This document shows, one piece after another, positions 6,527 to 6,801 of a DNA stretch of 6,801 bases (its first letter is position 1; every line of letters starts with the position of its first letter). The position numbers were made by a program, and so were the translations under genes. The DNA lies in contig VGSX01000198.1 in the NCBI GenBank assembly GCA_016874895.1, positions 1 through 6,801 on the forward strand, given 5' to 3'. This DNA comes from Deltaproteobacteria bacterium (GTDB taxonomy: Bacteria; Desulfobacterota; Desulfobaccia; Desulfobaccales; Desulfobaccaceae). Under the pieces are notes generated by a model. The model was not told the origin of the DNA, made no database searches, and saw only the letters and a list, made by a program, of their open reading frames with translations.

Positions 6527-6801
6527 CTAAATCCTCCGGAGAAACTGTCGCATGATCCGGCTGAAGCAGAACGGCTGCTCCAACGGGGGCGAATGGCCGC
6601 AGCCTTCGATGAATTCCAGTTGGGCCCCGGGCAAGCGAGCCTGGAAATCATAGGCCACCTCCGGCGGGGTGATGACGTCCTGCCTGCCCCAGACAATCAG
6701 CACCGGCAGCCGTAAATGCCCCAAGAGTGTCGCCACCTTAAATCTGCTGGCCGCCTTGGCCAGGCGCACCAAAAAAAGACGCTGCCGGCGATCAGTCAGC
6801 A
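6527..6801 (-). CDS. Alpha/beta hydrolase, C-terminal part, 5' end outside window
   Basis: The frame is open from the TAG stop at 6527-6529 to the window edge, giving about 91 residues of the C-terminal part. The codon at 6770-6772 is an internal TTG, not a start; the frame continues upstream as LTDRRQRLFL. The stretch LRLPVLIVWGRQDVITPPEVA contains the acid residue of the catalytic triad (the aspartate of GRQD). FIEGCGHSPPLEQP contains the catalytic histidine. The nucleophile serine would be in the missing part. Family members hydrolyse esters or related bonds, and nothing here indicates the substrate. It is on the same strand as the efflux operon but 209 bases before it, so co-transcription is possible though not shown. 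Confidence 0.85.
   Translation of the reverse strand, partial: LTDRRQRLFLVRLAKAASRFKVATLLGHLRLPVLIVWGRQDVITPPEVAYDFQARLPGAQLEFIEGCGHSPPLEQPFCFSRIMRQFLRRI

Overview
The window is about 6.8 kb of GC-rich bacterial DNA from a Gram-negative organism. A periplasmic adaptor protein sits in an operon with inner-membrane ABC components, which implies a cell envelope with a periplasm. The protein repertoire (a YhaM-like HD protein beside a YbhGFSR-like drug-efflux cassette) and the short GTTT-rich heptamers between genes would fit a deltaproteobacterial (Desulfobacterota-like) genome. That placement is a weak inference from general impression, not from a marker gene.

Layout. Positions 1-861 (+) hold the 3' part of an OB-fold/HD-domain protein of the YhaM exoribonuclease type; its start lies before the window. 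Positions 862-1038 are a convergent intergenic gap with tandem heptamers and two hairpins. Positions 1039-6317 (-) hold a five-gene operon, read right to left: membrane-fusion adaptor (YbhG/HlyD type), first ABC ATPase, second ABC ATPase, first ABC-2 permease, second ABC-2 permease. Positions 6318-6526 are a 209-base gap with repeated ACAGG words and an 18-base palindrome, a plausible control region. Positions 6527-6801 (-) hold the 3' end of an alpha/beta hydrolase gene that begins beyond the window.

How the genes work together. The five-gene cluster matches the order of the Escherichia coli ybhG-ybhF-ybhS-ybhR system, but the double-ATPase YbhF is here two separate genes. The two permeases should form a heterodimeric inner-membrane channel powered by the heterodimer of the two ATPases. 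The adaptor would bridge the periplasm to an outer-membrane channel of the TolC type, which is not encoded here. The natural substrate cannot be read from the sequence; export of drugs or other amphiphiles is the family expectation.

The most interesting signal is a complementary pair of defects in the ATPases. The first has a normal signature motif but lacks the switch histidine, while the second has the histidine but a degenerate signature. Both defects fall in the same composite ATP site, predicting one active and one degenerate site. No mobile element, CRISPR array, tRNA or rRNA was seen, and nothing in the window demands a wholly new system.
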